This document shows, one piece after another, positions 16,239 to 24,671 of a DNA stretch of 64,000 nucleotides. The stretch comes from Bacillus sp. MUM 116 (GTDB lineage Bacteria > Bacillota > Bacilli > Bacillales > Cytobacillaceae). The stretch covers positions 1-64,000 of the forward strand of contig NZ_MLYR01000047.1 in NCBI RefSeq assembly GCF_001866655.1. Direction: 5' to 3'. A model generated the notes under the pieces. That model saw only the letters and a program-made list of their open reading frames with translations, ran no database searches and was not told the origin of the DNA. A program made the translations under genes and the position numbers. Within the stretch, counting starts at the first letter, position 1. The number at the start of each line of letters is the position of its first letter.

Positions 16239-17195
16239 TTACTTACAGATAATCACTTCACGAGTAAAGGACCCTTTCTTAACAACAGCGCGGTCAATAA
16301 TGAAAAACCCAACATTTATGAGGATTTCATCGATTGGTTCAACGGTTACCACTACGACTTTTCTAGCAAACCTGCGCGCACTTCGGAGCATTTCGGTCTG
16401 CTCTTCAGGTGTTATAACAGAACACAAATTGTAGGGTAAATCGATAAACGCTACATCATATTGATTTGTGATGTCACAGATATCTGTTAATTTCACTTCT
16501 CCAGAAAGCCCAAAGTGGGCAATATTCTCTCTGGCTCCACCAAGAATAAGAGGGTTCCTGTCGCTCCCCACTATGTCAATCCCCATTGATAATGCTTCCA
16601 CAAGTACCGTCCCAATTCCACAGCAAGGGTCAATTGCCTTTATACCACTTGGATTAGGAATAGCGATATTCACAACTGCTCTTGCCACACGTGTGTTGAG
16701 CGCAGTGGAATAACTATGCGGCTTCTGTTGATGTCGAAACCAAACAGACTCACTTTTAACATAATCTCCGAATACCCATCTTCCGTTTACATTCATGACG
16801 CCAAACAATCGCTTTGGGTGATGAATATCAGCCACACCATTGATATGTAATCCTATTTCCTTCTCAATTGCACGTCGGTTCTCAAATCCTTCCTCTACAT
16901 TTTTTGAAGGACTACCATTTTTTACATAATATACTTTGAACGTTTCCCCAATTACTTGTAGGGCTGCTACTTGTTCAATGAGATTTTGAAGACTTTGCCC
17001 CTCATAAATTACAGCAAGTCTATCCTTAATAAACGGACTTCGACTTGGATCAATTTTTACATGGCTTTCCAAGATGCTAGTTTGTGACTCTTTCCCAAAT
17101 AATGAGCGCATTTCCAAAGCACACAGTTGGCGTTCATCCTCATAACAAGCATATGTATATATATAGGTCTTTGGTTTTGTGTGTTGACGTTCCAA
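16239..17195 (-). CDS. TRM11-like SAM-dependent RNA methyltransferase
   Basis: This protein of about 318 residues has a Rossmann methyltransferase core in its second half. SAM motif I is IDPCCGIGTVLVEALSMGID and the catalytic motif is FIDLPYNLCS, the D-L/P-P-Y type of base N-methyltransferases in the UPF0020/TRM11 group. The target is probably tRNA or rRNA (inference). The reading frame extends to a TTG at 17234, but that codon lies inside the preceding gene's terminator stem. The TTG at 17195, with AAAGGATG upstream, is the better start. Position of the first residues is uncertain. Confidence 0.75.
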   Translation of the reverse strand: MERQHTKPKTYIYTYACYEDERQLCALEMRSLFGKESQTSILESHVKIDPSRSPFIKDRLAVIYEGQSLQNLIEQVAALQVIGETFKVYYVKNGSPSKNVEEGFENRRAIEKEIGLHINGVADIHHPKRLFGVMNVNGRWVFGDYVKSESVWFRHQQKPHSYSTALNTRVARAVVNIAIPNPSGIKAIDPCCGIGTVLVEALSMGIDIVGSDRNPLILGGARENIAHFGLSGEVKLTDICDITNQYDVAFIDLPYNLCSVITPEEQTEMLRSARRFARKVVVVTVEPIDEILINVGFFIIDRAVVKKGSFTREVIICK

Positions 17196-17225
17196 TACCA
17201 GCACATCCTTTAAGATATCAATTAT

Positions 17226-17270
17226 AAAAGGCAATAGGTCTGACTTATTTATCAGTACCTATTGCCTTTA
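17226..17270 (-). terminator. Terminator after the GIY-YIG gene
   Basis: AAAGGCAATAGGT and ACCTATTGCCTTT form a perfect stem with T-rich sequence following on the minus strand. It separates the GIY-YIG and methyltransferase genes and argues against the longest methyltransferase start. Confidence 0.8.
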
Positions 17271-17281
17271 TTAATGAAGAT

Positions 17282-17638
17282 TCACCTAAAAAATATCTTG
17301 TCTATATTGTACTTCGACTTGAGTTCATTAATAATATACGTTTCATAAATTTCTCTATGTACAGGGTCTTCAATTATACAAACATCAATTTTAGTAACTT
17401 CATCTCTATGCATTTTAATTGGGGATACAGTATCTTCAAAATGCTTTTTAATTCTTTGTCGTAATTTCCTTGCTTTACCAACGAATAATAGCTCTTGTTT
17501 ATTGTTATAAAACATAAAAATGCCACCCTTATCTCTAGGAATAAGGTGGAAATCTGTAAACCCATAAATATTACTTACCTCTGGGTTCTTCTGTTTAGTA
17601 ATAGTAACACTTGGTTTTGGAATGGTTATGTTGATCAC
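17282..17638 (-). CDS. GIY-YIG domain protein (YurQ/UvrC N-domain-like)
   Basis: This 118-residue protein has one GIY-YIG nuclease fold: GGIFMFYNNKQELLFVGKAR (about 38-57), followed by LRQRIKKHF and a glutamate in EDPVHREIYETYIINEL. The layout is that of UvrC's N-terminal nuclease without the rest, as in B. subtilis YurQ. The first Tyr of GIY is Phe (GIFMFY), so activity is not certain. A DNA repair or restriction-like role is inferred. It is read leftwards within cassette 2. Confidence 0.8.
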   Translation of the reverse strand: MINITIPKPSVTITKQKNPEVSNIYGFTDFHLIPRDKGGIFMFYNNKQELLFVGKARKLRQRIKKHFEDTVSPIKMHRDEVTKIDVCIIEDPVHREIYETYIINELKSKYNIDKIFFR

Positions 17639-17789
17639 TTACGTTCACTTCCTCCTTCGATTTCTGTAGTTGTAAAAATAAAAACTGCCCCTATTTATTG
17701 TACGGTTTACCGTAGACAGCCTAAATAGTTTTTTCTGAAATGATATGATATTTAAATAAACAATGTAAAGCCTATTCCCCTGAAATTAT

Positions 17790-18125
17790 TTATGCTTTTT
17801 TAACAAATTCCGATTTTAATTTCATTGCTCCAAAGCCTTCAATTTTACAATCGATATTATGGTCTCCATCAACCAAGCGTATACTTTTTACTTTAGTACC
17901 TTGTTTTAAAACCGATGAACTTCCTTTTACCTTAAGGTCTTTGATGACTGTGACAGTATCACCATCGTTTAATATATTACCATGTGCATCTTTAACCGAC
18001 CTATTATCTTTACTATTGTCCATTTTTTCATTCCACTCGTAGCCGCATTCTGGGCAAACAAAAAGATTTCCATCCTCATAAGTATATGTTGAATGACATT
18101 TTGGACAATTAGGCAAGTTAGTCAT
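17790..18125 (-). CDS. PhnA family zinc-ribbon protein (YjdM-like)
   Basis: This 111-residue protein starts with a zinc ribbon ([26 protein letters not shown], shown here as CPKC...CPEC at about 7-28). A PhnA domain follows with [20 protein letters not shown] and [18 protein letters not shown]. PhnA/YjdM is named for an alkylphosphonate association, but its true function is unsettled. The start follows GCGGAGGAAATAA. It is monocistronic in cassette 2. Confidence 0.88.
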   Translation of the reverse strand: MTNLPNCPKCHSTYTYEDGNLFVCPECGYEWNEKMDNSKDNRSVKDAHGNILNDGDTVTVIKDLKVKGSSSVLKQGTKVKSIRLVDGDHNIDCKIEGFGAMKLKSEFVKKA

Positions 18126-18230
18126 AATTTATTTCCTCCGCTAGCTCGTTTAATAATTTCTACAAATACAATATCTGTTTATACACCATATTACAAAAAA
18201 AATAAAGTGAATTAAAAACCTTATTTAAAA

Positions 18231-18284
18231 ATTGTGCCTGTCCCTCCTCGAATGAAGCCGACAAAATGCGGGTGGTGGCAGGCA
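18231..18284. repeat. GTGCCTG...CAGGCAC hairpin repeat / terminator
   Basis: GTGCCTGTCCCTCC and GGTGGTGGCAGGCAC face each other around a centre containing GAATGAAGCCGACAAAATG. This resembles a hairpin repeat common in Bacillaceae intergenic regions; a partial copy (TGTGCCTGTCA) is at about 56264. It also fits a terminator for the leftward permease gene. The repeat-family assignment is from memory. Confidence 0.55.
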
Positions 18285-18295
18285 CTTATTTTATT

Positions 18296-19660
18296 CTATG
18301 CTGATAATTTAATATTTTTTTCTTCTTTCTTCCTATATGAATACCAAGTAAATAATAGAATAAACCATAGAGGTGTTAACAAAAGGGCAGGCCGTGTAAC
18401 TTCAGCAAACAGCATAATAATGAGAATGATGGCAAACAAGATTAGGACAACGTAATTAATAAATGGTGTGAATGGCGCTTTAAATTTTGATTTTGCCTGT
18501 AATTCTGAACGTGTTTTCTTATATTTTAAATGGCAAATCAGAATGACACCCCAAACCCAAATAAAACAAATAGCACTAATAGTTGTCACGATTCCAAAAG
18601 CTTGTTCCGGAATAAGCTTGGTCAAAAGAGCTCCCACCGATAGAACTAGCGTGGAGATCCATAACGCGTTACCTGGGACATGATTTTTATTTAGTTTTGC
18701 AAAATTAGATGGCGCCTGGTTATTATTGCTTAAACTATATAGGATACGGCTTGTTGAAAACATTCCGCTATTACAAGCAGAAGCTGCTGAAGTTAATACG
18801 ACAAAATTAATAATTCCTGCTGCAATCGGAATCCCGACTAAACTAAACGTTTTAACAAAAGGACTTTCTGCTGCATTTAATGCCGTCCACGGGTTAATAC
18901 ATAAAAGGACAATAAGCGCACCAACGTAGAAAAATAGAATCCTTAAAGGAATTTTATTTATAGCCGATGGAATATTTTTTTCTGGATTCGATGTTTCCGC
19001 TGCCGAAACACCTACTAATTCCACACCGACAAATGCAAATACAACCATTTGGAATGAAAGTAAGAAACCTGAGATTCCGTTTGGAAAAAGTCCCCCATGT
19101 TCCCAAAGATTTTTAATCGTAACCACACCTTGACTTGTCTTGAATCCCATCACCAGCAATATAATCCCAATGACAATTAATACGAGAATCGTTATTACCT
19201 TTATTAAAGCAAACCAAAACTCCAATTCTCCAAAAATCTTTACAGTTAGTAGATTTAGTCCTAGTAAAATCATCAAACAGACGATTGCAGGTATCCATTG
19301 TGGAATGTGAAACCAATATTGTACATAAACACCAACAGCAATCACATCACCCATAGCAGTCATAATCCAGCAAAACCAATAGGTCCATCCGGTTACAAAC
19401 GCAAACCGAGGTCCAAGATAGTCTTCAGCAATGTCTGTAATAGATTGATAACCTGCTTTAGACAATAGGAGTTCTCCTAGCGCCCTCATAACAAAAAAAA
19501 CGGCGACTCCTACGATTAAATAAGCAAGGATGATGGATGGACCTGCCAGTTGGATGGCTTTACCGGATCCTAAGAATAATCCAGTACCAATGGTGCCTCC
19601 AATTGCGATTAGTTGGACATGACGATTTGATAAATCCCTCTTTAATTCTTGTTGTGCCAA
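18296..19660 (-). CDS. APC-family amino acid permease (GABA / D-Ala-Gly transporter group)
   Basis: This 454-residue, 12-span transporter begins with the amino-acid-transporter signature IGGTIGTGLFLGSGKAIQLA (about 19-38) and also has FQMVVFAFVGVELVGVSAAE. The group includes AapA, GabP and CycA. The TTG start at 19660 is supported by GGGGGAG seven bases upstream. A glycine riboswitch and terminator precede it, so glycine or a related amino acid (D-alanine, D-serine) is the likely substrate. This inference rests on the riboswitch, not on the protein. It lies in cassette 2. Confidence 0.88.
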   Translation of the reverse strand: MAQQELKRDLSNRHVQLIAIGGTIGTGLFLGSGKAIQLAGPSIILAYLIVGVAVFFVMRALGELLLSKAGYQSITDIAEDYLGPRFAFVTGWTYWFCWIMTAMGDVIAVGVYVQYWFHIPQWIPAIVCLMILLGLNLLTVKIFGELEFWFALIKVITILVLIVIGIILLVMGFKTSQGVVTIKNLWEHGGLFPNGISGFLLSFQMVVFAFVGVELVGVSAAETSNPEKNIPSAINKIPLRILFFYVGALIVLLCINPWTALNAAESPFVKTFSLVGIPIAAGIINFVVLTSAASACNSGMFSTSRILYSLSNNNQAPSNFAKLNKNHVPGNALWISTLVLSVGALLTKLIPEQAFGIVTTISAICFIWVWGVILICHLKYKKTRSELQAKSKFKAPFTPFINYVVLILFAIILIIMLFAEVTRPALLLTPLWFILLFTWYSYRKKEEKNIKLSA

Positions 19661-19701
19661 TCCTAACTCCCCCTAATTAAATATTTTAGTTAAAACAATA
19701 A

Positions 19702-19735
19702 AAAAAGAGATTGGATATCCTCCAATCTCTTTTCC
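19702..19735 (-). terminator. Terminator of the glycine riboswitch
   Basis: On the minus strand AAAAGAGATTGGA pairs with TCCAATCTCTTTT and is followed by a T run. It lies between the aptamer and the permease start and should control read-through. Confidence 0.85.
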
Positions 19736-19796
19736 AAAAGAATAATAAATAATATTTGTTATGCTAAATATTATCAACACAACAAATAAATATTCA

Positions 19797-19882
19797 GTAC
19801 TCTTCTGTCCTTTTGCCTGAGATTGTGAACCCTTCGGCGCCGCAAAATTCTTGCGATCTCTCCAGAAGCTGCTCCTGCTATA
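19797..19882 (-). ncRNA. Glycine riboswitch (single gcvT-type aptamer)
   Basis: On the minus strand the conserved pieces follow in order: CUGGAGAGAUC, GCGGCGCCGAAGGG, UCUCAGGCAAAAGGACAGAAGAG. These are the core sequences of the glycine aptamer. Only one complete aptamer is visible, so this is the singlet form. A terminator follows, and the regulated gene is an amino acid permease. Confidence 0.9.
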
Positions 19883-20103
19883 GTGTTATCCATAGCAATC
19901 ATAGCTTGCTAATTATTAAATTTTATTAACTATTGCTAAATAATTTTTAATTTTAGTAGTAGTTAAATAATTTGTCAAGCACATAAATAAAAATCCCATT
20001 TAAACTCTCATTTAGAGAAAATTTTACAATGCTCCAATAAAAAACTATTTTTATCTGTGATATATTTATGAAACCGAAAAACTTGAAAACAACGAAAACC
20101 AAT

Positions 20104-20199
20104 TCGCAGTCGGCCTGAAATAGTTGTTGCTCAAAAGCAAAAAGGACTAGAATATAGTTTTTACCTTGCAAAAGCTGAAGCAACTAAATCTGAGAATTA
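20104..20199 (+). pseudogene. Possible remnant of a small protein gene
   Basis: A frame reading ...RPEIVVAQKQKGLEYSFYLA and ending in TAA has no start codon. The frame from the upstream ATG at about 20068 stops after 16 codons. The two together could be a frameshifted small gene. No family recognised; this may be noise. A hairpin (20209-20236, AAAACGGC/GCCGTTTT) follows. Confidence 0.25.
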
Positions 20200-20208
20200 A
20201 TAATAAAA

Positions 20209-20240
20209 TAAAACGGCTGCACTTGCTGCCGTTTTATTTC
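20209..20240. terminator. Hairpin terminator inside the cassette 2 right edge
   Basis: TAAAACGGC pairs with GCCGTTTTA with A/T tracts on both sides. It may end leftward transcription from the regulator gene at 20397 or rightward reading from the remnant. Confidence 0.55.
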
Positions 20241-20314
20241 ACTCAATAAGTTTTATATATTAAACAATTCCATCATCGATTTATCGATAATTAACTCAAA
20301 TCTCTGCTTTACCA

Positions 20315-20354
20315 CTATTTGTGATATGGTTCACCGTAACGTATCTAAATGAGG
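20315..20354 (-). repeat. SCC-like attachment site copy 2
   Basis: On the minus strand CCTCATTTAGA, eight spacer bases, then GGTGAACCATATCACAAA followed by TAG. It encodes Gly-Glu-Pro-Tyr-His-Lys-stop with synonymous third-base changes relative to rlmH. Unlike copies 3 and 4, no TAAATGAGG motif follows the stop. Confidence 0.75.
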
Positions 20355-20396
20355 TTAATAAAAAGGCGTCATACTTCACTTCATTTTTCAAAATGT

Positions 20397-21701
20397 TTAA
20401 TCTAAATCAAGAAAGTTCAATTTATAAACCTTTTTGGGTCTTCCTCTAAGTTTTTCTTGTTTCCTGTACGAGATATGTGCTGCTCCCTTTTCCTCAAGCT
20501 TATTTAAAATTCGGTTGGCCTGACGTAAAGTAATCTTCAAGTGATAGGCCAAATCGTCTGCAGTTAGCTCATCGGCCTGATTCTTGGAAATGACCGCCAT
20601 AATTTTTTTGATTTGTAAGGTCGATATTTCTAATTTTTCACTAAGTTGTTCTAACTGCGGTTCAACTGTATTGTTAATTTGTATGCAATTGTCTTCTCCA
20701 AGCGGGCCAACGATCTCTTCATTTGCAGTAATCACATAAGTACAAGAAATCTCATGTAATTCAGCTTCTTTATTTGCGTTTTCAGCAGATGTTTTAGCTT
20801 GATACAATGTGGAACCGATTCCCCAACCTATATATGTATTGAATGGGAGCGTCCGATTCAGGTATTCAAGAACAGAACATTGCGTAAACTGCTTTGTTAA
20901 GTCTTTGAGTTCTCCATAGGAGGTAATCACTTCAAAACAGTCATGCTTTTTTTGAATGACAGATAGTGCATTGGTTTGATCATTGTACTCCATGAGTGCT
21001 TTATGGAGGAGAATTTGTTTGAAATCCAAATCAGACATCGAATCTTGACCTTCAATCGTGATAATCCCAATTGCCCACTGGTTGTCCAATAAATGAGCAA
21101 GCTGTACCTCAGTAATGATTTGCTTCATCTGTTCCACTATAGATTCTGTGGAAGGGAAAATAAAAGTATACGGTATGCCTGACTCCTCGAGACGGTCAAC
21201 CACATTACTCATACGCGTAATCGATAAATCGATCTTCCCCTGCTTCCATAATGTTAGATGCTTCTCAAAAGTCCTTTCATAAATACCATCTGAAAATTCA
21301 AGATCATTTGTATAAGGGAATTCATCCGCTTTTAATACTCCTTTTAGACCCATATAGTCATTTTCTTCACTTATAAAATCAATAAAAACTCTTGAAAAGT
21401 TTAAATTTTTATTTGTATTGCTAATAGAAAATAAATGCTTATAAAAATCCCCTTCGGGTATATCCAGATAAAATGTTGGAGTTGGCAAAAGTGTAGTATT
21501 CTTGCTCAGTATTTTATAACCCAATTCTCCACTAAAGACAAACCCATCACAAAACGGCTGATATTGTTCATACAGATCCTTAATCTCGCTAATTTTCCGA
21601 TAAGGAATGAAAATCAATTCACTTTGGTCCCGGATCATTGGTTCTATTTGCTTTATTTTTTCAAGAGAATGAGGAGTCGTAATTACGCCAATTTTAATCA
21701 T
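20397..21701 (-). CDS. Predicted HTH transcriptional regulator of the adjacent transporter-hydrolase operon
   Basis: This 434-residue soluble protein begins MIKIGVITTPHSLEKIKQIE, like a receptor-type sensing domain. A middle part (about 195-335) has the look of a nucleotide-cyclase-like or GGDEF-like fold (LPFNTYIGWGIGSTLYQAKT, ANKEAEL). A C-terminal helix-turn-helix (about 370-425) has ADDLAYHLKITLRQANRILN and a basic RGRPKKVYKL tail. I cannot name the family. It is divergent from an MFS/M20 operon, with an 18-bp palindrome at that operon's promoter, so it probably controls that operon. The domain reading is tentative. Confidence 0.65.
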   Translation of the reverse strand: MIKIGVITTPHSLEKIKQIEPMIRDQSELIFIPYRKISEIKDLYEQYQPFCDGFVFSGELGYKILSKNTTLLPTPTFYLDIPEGDFYKHLFSISNTNKNLNFSRVFIDFISEENDYMGLKGVLKADEFPYTNDLEFSDGIYERTFEKHLTLWKQGKIDLSITRMSNVVDRLEESGIPYTFIFPSTESIVEQMKQIITEVQLAHLLDNQWAIGIITIEGQDSMSDLDFKQILLHKALMEYNDQTNALSVIQKKHDCFEVITSYGELKDLTKQFTQCSVLEYLNRTLPFNTYIGWGIGSTLYQAKTSAENANKEAELHEISCTYVITANEEIVGPLGEDNCIQINNTVEPQLEQLSEKLEISTLQIKKIMAVISKNQADELTADDLAYHLKITLRQANRILNKLEEKGAAHISYRKQEKLRGRPKKVYKLNFLDLD

Positions 21702-21808
21702 AAGCCATTTCCGCTCCTTTCATCATTACAAGTACCATTATTATACTAGTTTACTTGATTTAATACTAACCACCTGTAATTTTCTGAAAATTTTAAGTTG
21801 AAATTTTA

Positions 21809-21836
21809 TTGTAATTTTTTTAATTGGTGTTATAAT
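21809..21836 (+). promoter_or_regulatory. Promoter of the MFS-M20 operon
   Basis: TTGTAA (21809-21814) and TATAAT (21831-21836) are 16 bases apart, in the divergent region before the transporter gene. Confidence 0.6.
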
Positions 21837-21839
21837 TCT

Positions 21840-21857
21840 TTTAAGACATGTCTTAAA
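21840..21857. promoter_or_regulatory. Perfect 18-bp palindrome at the transcription start, candidate operator
   Basis: TTTAAGACATGTCTTAAA is self-complementary and begins three bases after the TATAAT box, so a bound protein would block initiation. The neighbouring divergent regulator is the obvious candidate. Confidence 0.6.
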
Positions 21858-21907
21858 TGTTTCCAAAAATAAATAATTTTAAACATCATGAAAGGGATGA
21901 TTTTTTA

Positions 21908-23122
21908 ATGGGTGACAGCGTATACAACAAGAAAACCAAAACAATTGTTTTAACCCTTCTTTTTTTAACATGGATTGTCAACTATTTGGATAAAAATTCT
22001 ATGAATGTCGCTATTATCTCCATTTCTAAACAATTTCATTTAAATCCCACCCAATCGGGAATGATCATCAGCAGTTTCTTTCTAGCTTATGCCATTATGC
22101 AATTAATTGGAGGATGGCTAACGGATAAATATGGTTCAAAAAAAATTATCCTTTGTTCGTTAATTGTATGGTCTGTTTTTACCATTTTTACAGGCTTCGC
22201 CTGGTCGTTCCTGTCTTTAATTGTCATTCGCTTCTTATTTGGATTTGGGGAAGGAAGCTTTCCCGCTGCCAGTTCTGTTGCTTTAGCAGAAAACTTTCCT
22301 AAAGAACAACGCGGAAGAGCAAAAGGACTGTTATCAAGCGCGACACAGATTGGGGCCATCATTGCTACTCTTCTTGCCGCCTTACTGATTAAAAGCGTTG
22401 GGTGGAACGTAATGTTCTATATCTTTGGTTCGCTCGGTTTTATTTTTCTTCTTCTCATGTGGAAATACCTCCCTGAAAGAACTCAGGAGAAAGGTAAAAA
22501 AGACAAGCCAAAAGTATCTTATCTAAACGTCTTAAAAAATCCGCTTGCCTGGAAGTTAATGCTCATTTATTTTGGCATGAGCATGGTGAACTGGGGGTTA
22601 AGTTCTTGGCTGCCATCCTATTGGGTAAACGTGCGTCATCTTGAATTAGTGAAAACAGGCTTTATTTCTATGCTTCCCATTTTATTTTCTCTTATTGGAA
22701 TCAACGTTAGCTCCTGGGCATTAGATAAAATGGCAGAGGGGAAAGAAAAGTTCATTATTATATTAGGTTCTCTCATTGGGATTTTCTCACTTTACTTCAC
22801 AATGAATGCAGCCTCTATTCCTATGGCGCTTACCTTCCTTTGCCTAGCCTATTTTGGAGTTGGTCTCATCTCTGTTGTCCTTGCTCTTCCACTAAAATAT
22901 TTCTCTCAAGAGTCAATGGGAACCACAGTTGGAATTATGTATTTTGGAGGACAAATGGCAGGAACCATTGCACCAACTTTAATGGGGTACATGATCACTT
23001 TATTTAAAGGTTCTTACTCAGGAGCTTTCACATTATTGATTCTCTCTCTCGTAATCCCTATCTTGACAAGTTTATTTTTAAAAACAAATTCGACACAACA
23101 AAAAGGAAGTAATGCAGCATGA
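21908..23122 (+). CDS. MFS transporter, anion:cation symporter (ACS) type
   Basis: This protein of about 404 residues has 12 membrane spans. The loop 2-3 signature GGWLTDKYGSKK and the N-terminal WIVNYLDKNSMNVAIISISK fit the ACS group, which carries organic anions. The ATG at 21908 is chosen over the one at 21857, because the latter lies in the operator palindrome region. Its stop overlaps the start of the M20 amidohydrolase by four bases (ATGA), so the two are translationally coupled. It probably imports the hydrolase's amide or dipeptide-like substrate. Confidence 0.85.
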   Translation: MGDSVYNKKTKTIVLTLLFLTWIVNYLDKNSMNVAIISISKQFHLNPTQSGMIISSFFLAYAIMQLIGGWLTDKYGSKKIILCSLIVWSVFTIFTGFAWSFLSLIVIRFLFGFGEGSFPAASSVALAENFPKEQRGRAKGLLSSATQIGAIIATLLAALLIKSVGWNVMFYIFGSLGFIFLLLMWKYLPERTQEKGKKDKPKVSYLNVLKNPLAWKLMLIYFGMSMVNWGLSSWLPSYWVNVRHLELVKTGFISMLPILFSLIGINVSSWALDKMAEGKEKFIIILGSLIGIFSLYFTMNAASIPMALTFLCLAYFGVGLISVVLALPLKYFSQESMGTTVGIMYFGGQMAGTIAPTLMGYMITLFKGSYSGAFTLLILSLVIPILTSLFLKTNSTQQKGSNAA

Positions 23123-24546
23123 GTGATATTAAAAAAATAATCGAGATCATTGAAGAAAAAAAAGACACGTTCATACAAATCAGTGACCAAATCTGGGAAT
23201 TTGCAGAAACACGTTTCCAAGAGGTACAATCGGCTGAGCTCATTTGTCAAACGCTTGAATCTGAAGGATTTTCAGTTGAAAAAGGAATTGCAGACCTGCC
23301 TACTGCTTTTGTTGGCAGCTTTGGTACCGGAAACCCTGTTGTAGCCATTCTTGGTGAATATGATGCCCTTTCAGGACTAAGTCAAAAAAGCGGCTCTACC
23401 TTTCCCGAGCCAATTGAAACAGGCGGGAATGGACATGGCTGCGGGCACAATCTTTTAGGAATCGGTTCGCTTGCTGCTGCGGTTGCTCTAAAAGATATGA
23501 TGGAACAGAATGGATTAAATGGGACGGTAAGATATTATGGATGTCCAGCTGAAGAAGGGGGTTCCGGGAAAACTTTTATGGCAAGAGCCGGATGCTTTCA
23601 TGATGTCGACTTTGCTTTATGTTGGCATCCTTGGACCACCAATACCATTTTACCGGGAAAATCATTAGCTAATTACCAAGTATACTTTAAATTCAAAGGA
23701 AAAAGTGCCCATGCTGCGGTTCAGCCACACTTGGGAAGAAGCGCACTTGATGCCGTTGAACTGATGAACGTTGGAGTCAACTACTTACGTGAGCATATCA
23801 TCTCAGAAGCAAGAGTCCATTATGCTATCACGAACACAGGCGGATTTTCTCCGAATGTGGTTCAAGGAGAAGCAGAGGTTCTTTATTTAATTCGTGCACC
23901 TAAAACGCAGCAAGTTAAAGAAATTTACGAAAGAGTTTGCAAGATTGCTAGAGGCGCAGCGCTTATGACAGAAACAGAGGTAGAATTTGTTTTTGATAAA
24001 GCCTGCTCCAACCTGATTCCCAATACAACTCTTAACGCTAAAATGGCTGAAGTAATGAGTGAAATTGGCGCTCCGATTTATGATGAAGGGGAAATCCATT
24101 TTGCCGAACAGCTTCATGCTACATTAACGGATGGAGATCGGGAAAATGAAATGAACAATCTACCAAATGAAGTAGCTGAGGCTCTAAAGGATAAAGCGAT
24201 TTCCGATATTAATAACCCATACTCTGATGATTTAGCCGATAAACCACTCGGAGGCTCGACAGATGTTGGAGATGTAAGTTGGATTGTACCAACAGTGCAA
24301 GTTGGTACAGCCTGCTGGGTTTTAGGAACACCGGCACATACTTGGCAAGTTGTTACAATCGGCGCTACATCTATTGCTCATAAAGGAATGCTTCAGGCAG
24401 GAAAAGTTTTGGCAGGAACAGCACTTGAAGTGATGAAAAATCCTGAACTCCTGGAGAAATGCAAAATAGAACATAAGCTGCGGTTAAGCGGCGATACCTA
24501 TCAGTGTCCAATTCCTAAAGAAGTTATTCCTGCTTGCAATCGATAA
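23119..24546 (+). CDS. M20 family amidohydrolase, AbgB-like
   Basis: This 475-residue zinc hydrolase has the metal-binding GHGCGHNLLG (about 110-119), the catalytic Glu pair in CPAEEGGSGKTF (about 143-154), and the dimerisation-domain GKSAHAAVQPHLGRSALDAV (about 193-212). It most resembles subunit B of p-aminobenzoyl-glutamate hydrolase (AbgB), which cuts an aryl or acyl amide bond to glutamate. The true substrate is unknown. It overlaps the MFS gene by four bases and is followed by a terminator just before the rlmH end. Confidence 0.88.
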   Translation: MSDIKKIIEIIEEKKDTFIQISDQIWEFAETRFQEVQSAELICQTLESEGFSVEKGIADLPTAFVGSFGTGNPVVAILGEYDALSGLSQKSGSTFPEPIETGGNGHGCGHNLLGIGSLAAAVALKDMMEQNGLNGTVRYYGCPAEEGGSGKTFMARAGCFHDVDFALCWHPWTTNTILPGKSLANYQVYFKFKGKSAHAAVQPHLGRSALDAVELMNVGVNYLREHIISEARVHYAITNTGGFSPNVVQGEAEVLYLIRAPKTQQVKEIYERVCKIARGAALMTETEVEFVFDKACSNLIPNTTLNAKMAEVMSEIGAPIYDEGEIHFAEQLHATLTDGDRENEMNNLPNEVAEALKDKAISDINNPYSDDLADKPLGGSTDVGDVSWIVPTVQVGTACWVLGTPAHTWQVVTIGATSIAHKGMLQAGKVLAGTALEVMKNPELLEKCKIEHKLRLSGDTYQCPIPKEVIPACNR

Positions 24547-24619
24547 ATGATTCAAAGTAATCATCTATCTAAAGGTAAAATTAGCATATGGTCATACTAG
24601 TAACCATATTCAACTATTA

Positions 24620-24652
24620 AGGCTTCTCTTTGGAGAAGCCTTATTTATTACC
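24620..24652 (+). terminator. Terminator after the M20 gene
   Basis: AAGGCTTCTC pairs with GAGAAGCCTT followed by ATTTATT. It lies inside cassette 1, next to the rlmH end. Confidence 0.8.
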
Positions 24653-24671
24653 TATGATTGTACATTATAAA

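Larger units (their letters stand above)
16175..20317. mobile_element. SCC-like cassette 2 (about 4.1 kb)
   Basis: This segment lies between attachment-like copies at 16166-16213 and 20315-20354. It carries a TRM11-type methyltransferase, a GIY-YIG protein, PhnA, an amino acid permease with its glycine riboswitch, and a decayed small ORF. The left end has the CCTCATTTAGA motif; the right end, next to the 20.3 kb copy, lacks it. No recombinase gene is visible. Cassette nature is inferred. Confidence 0.5.
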
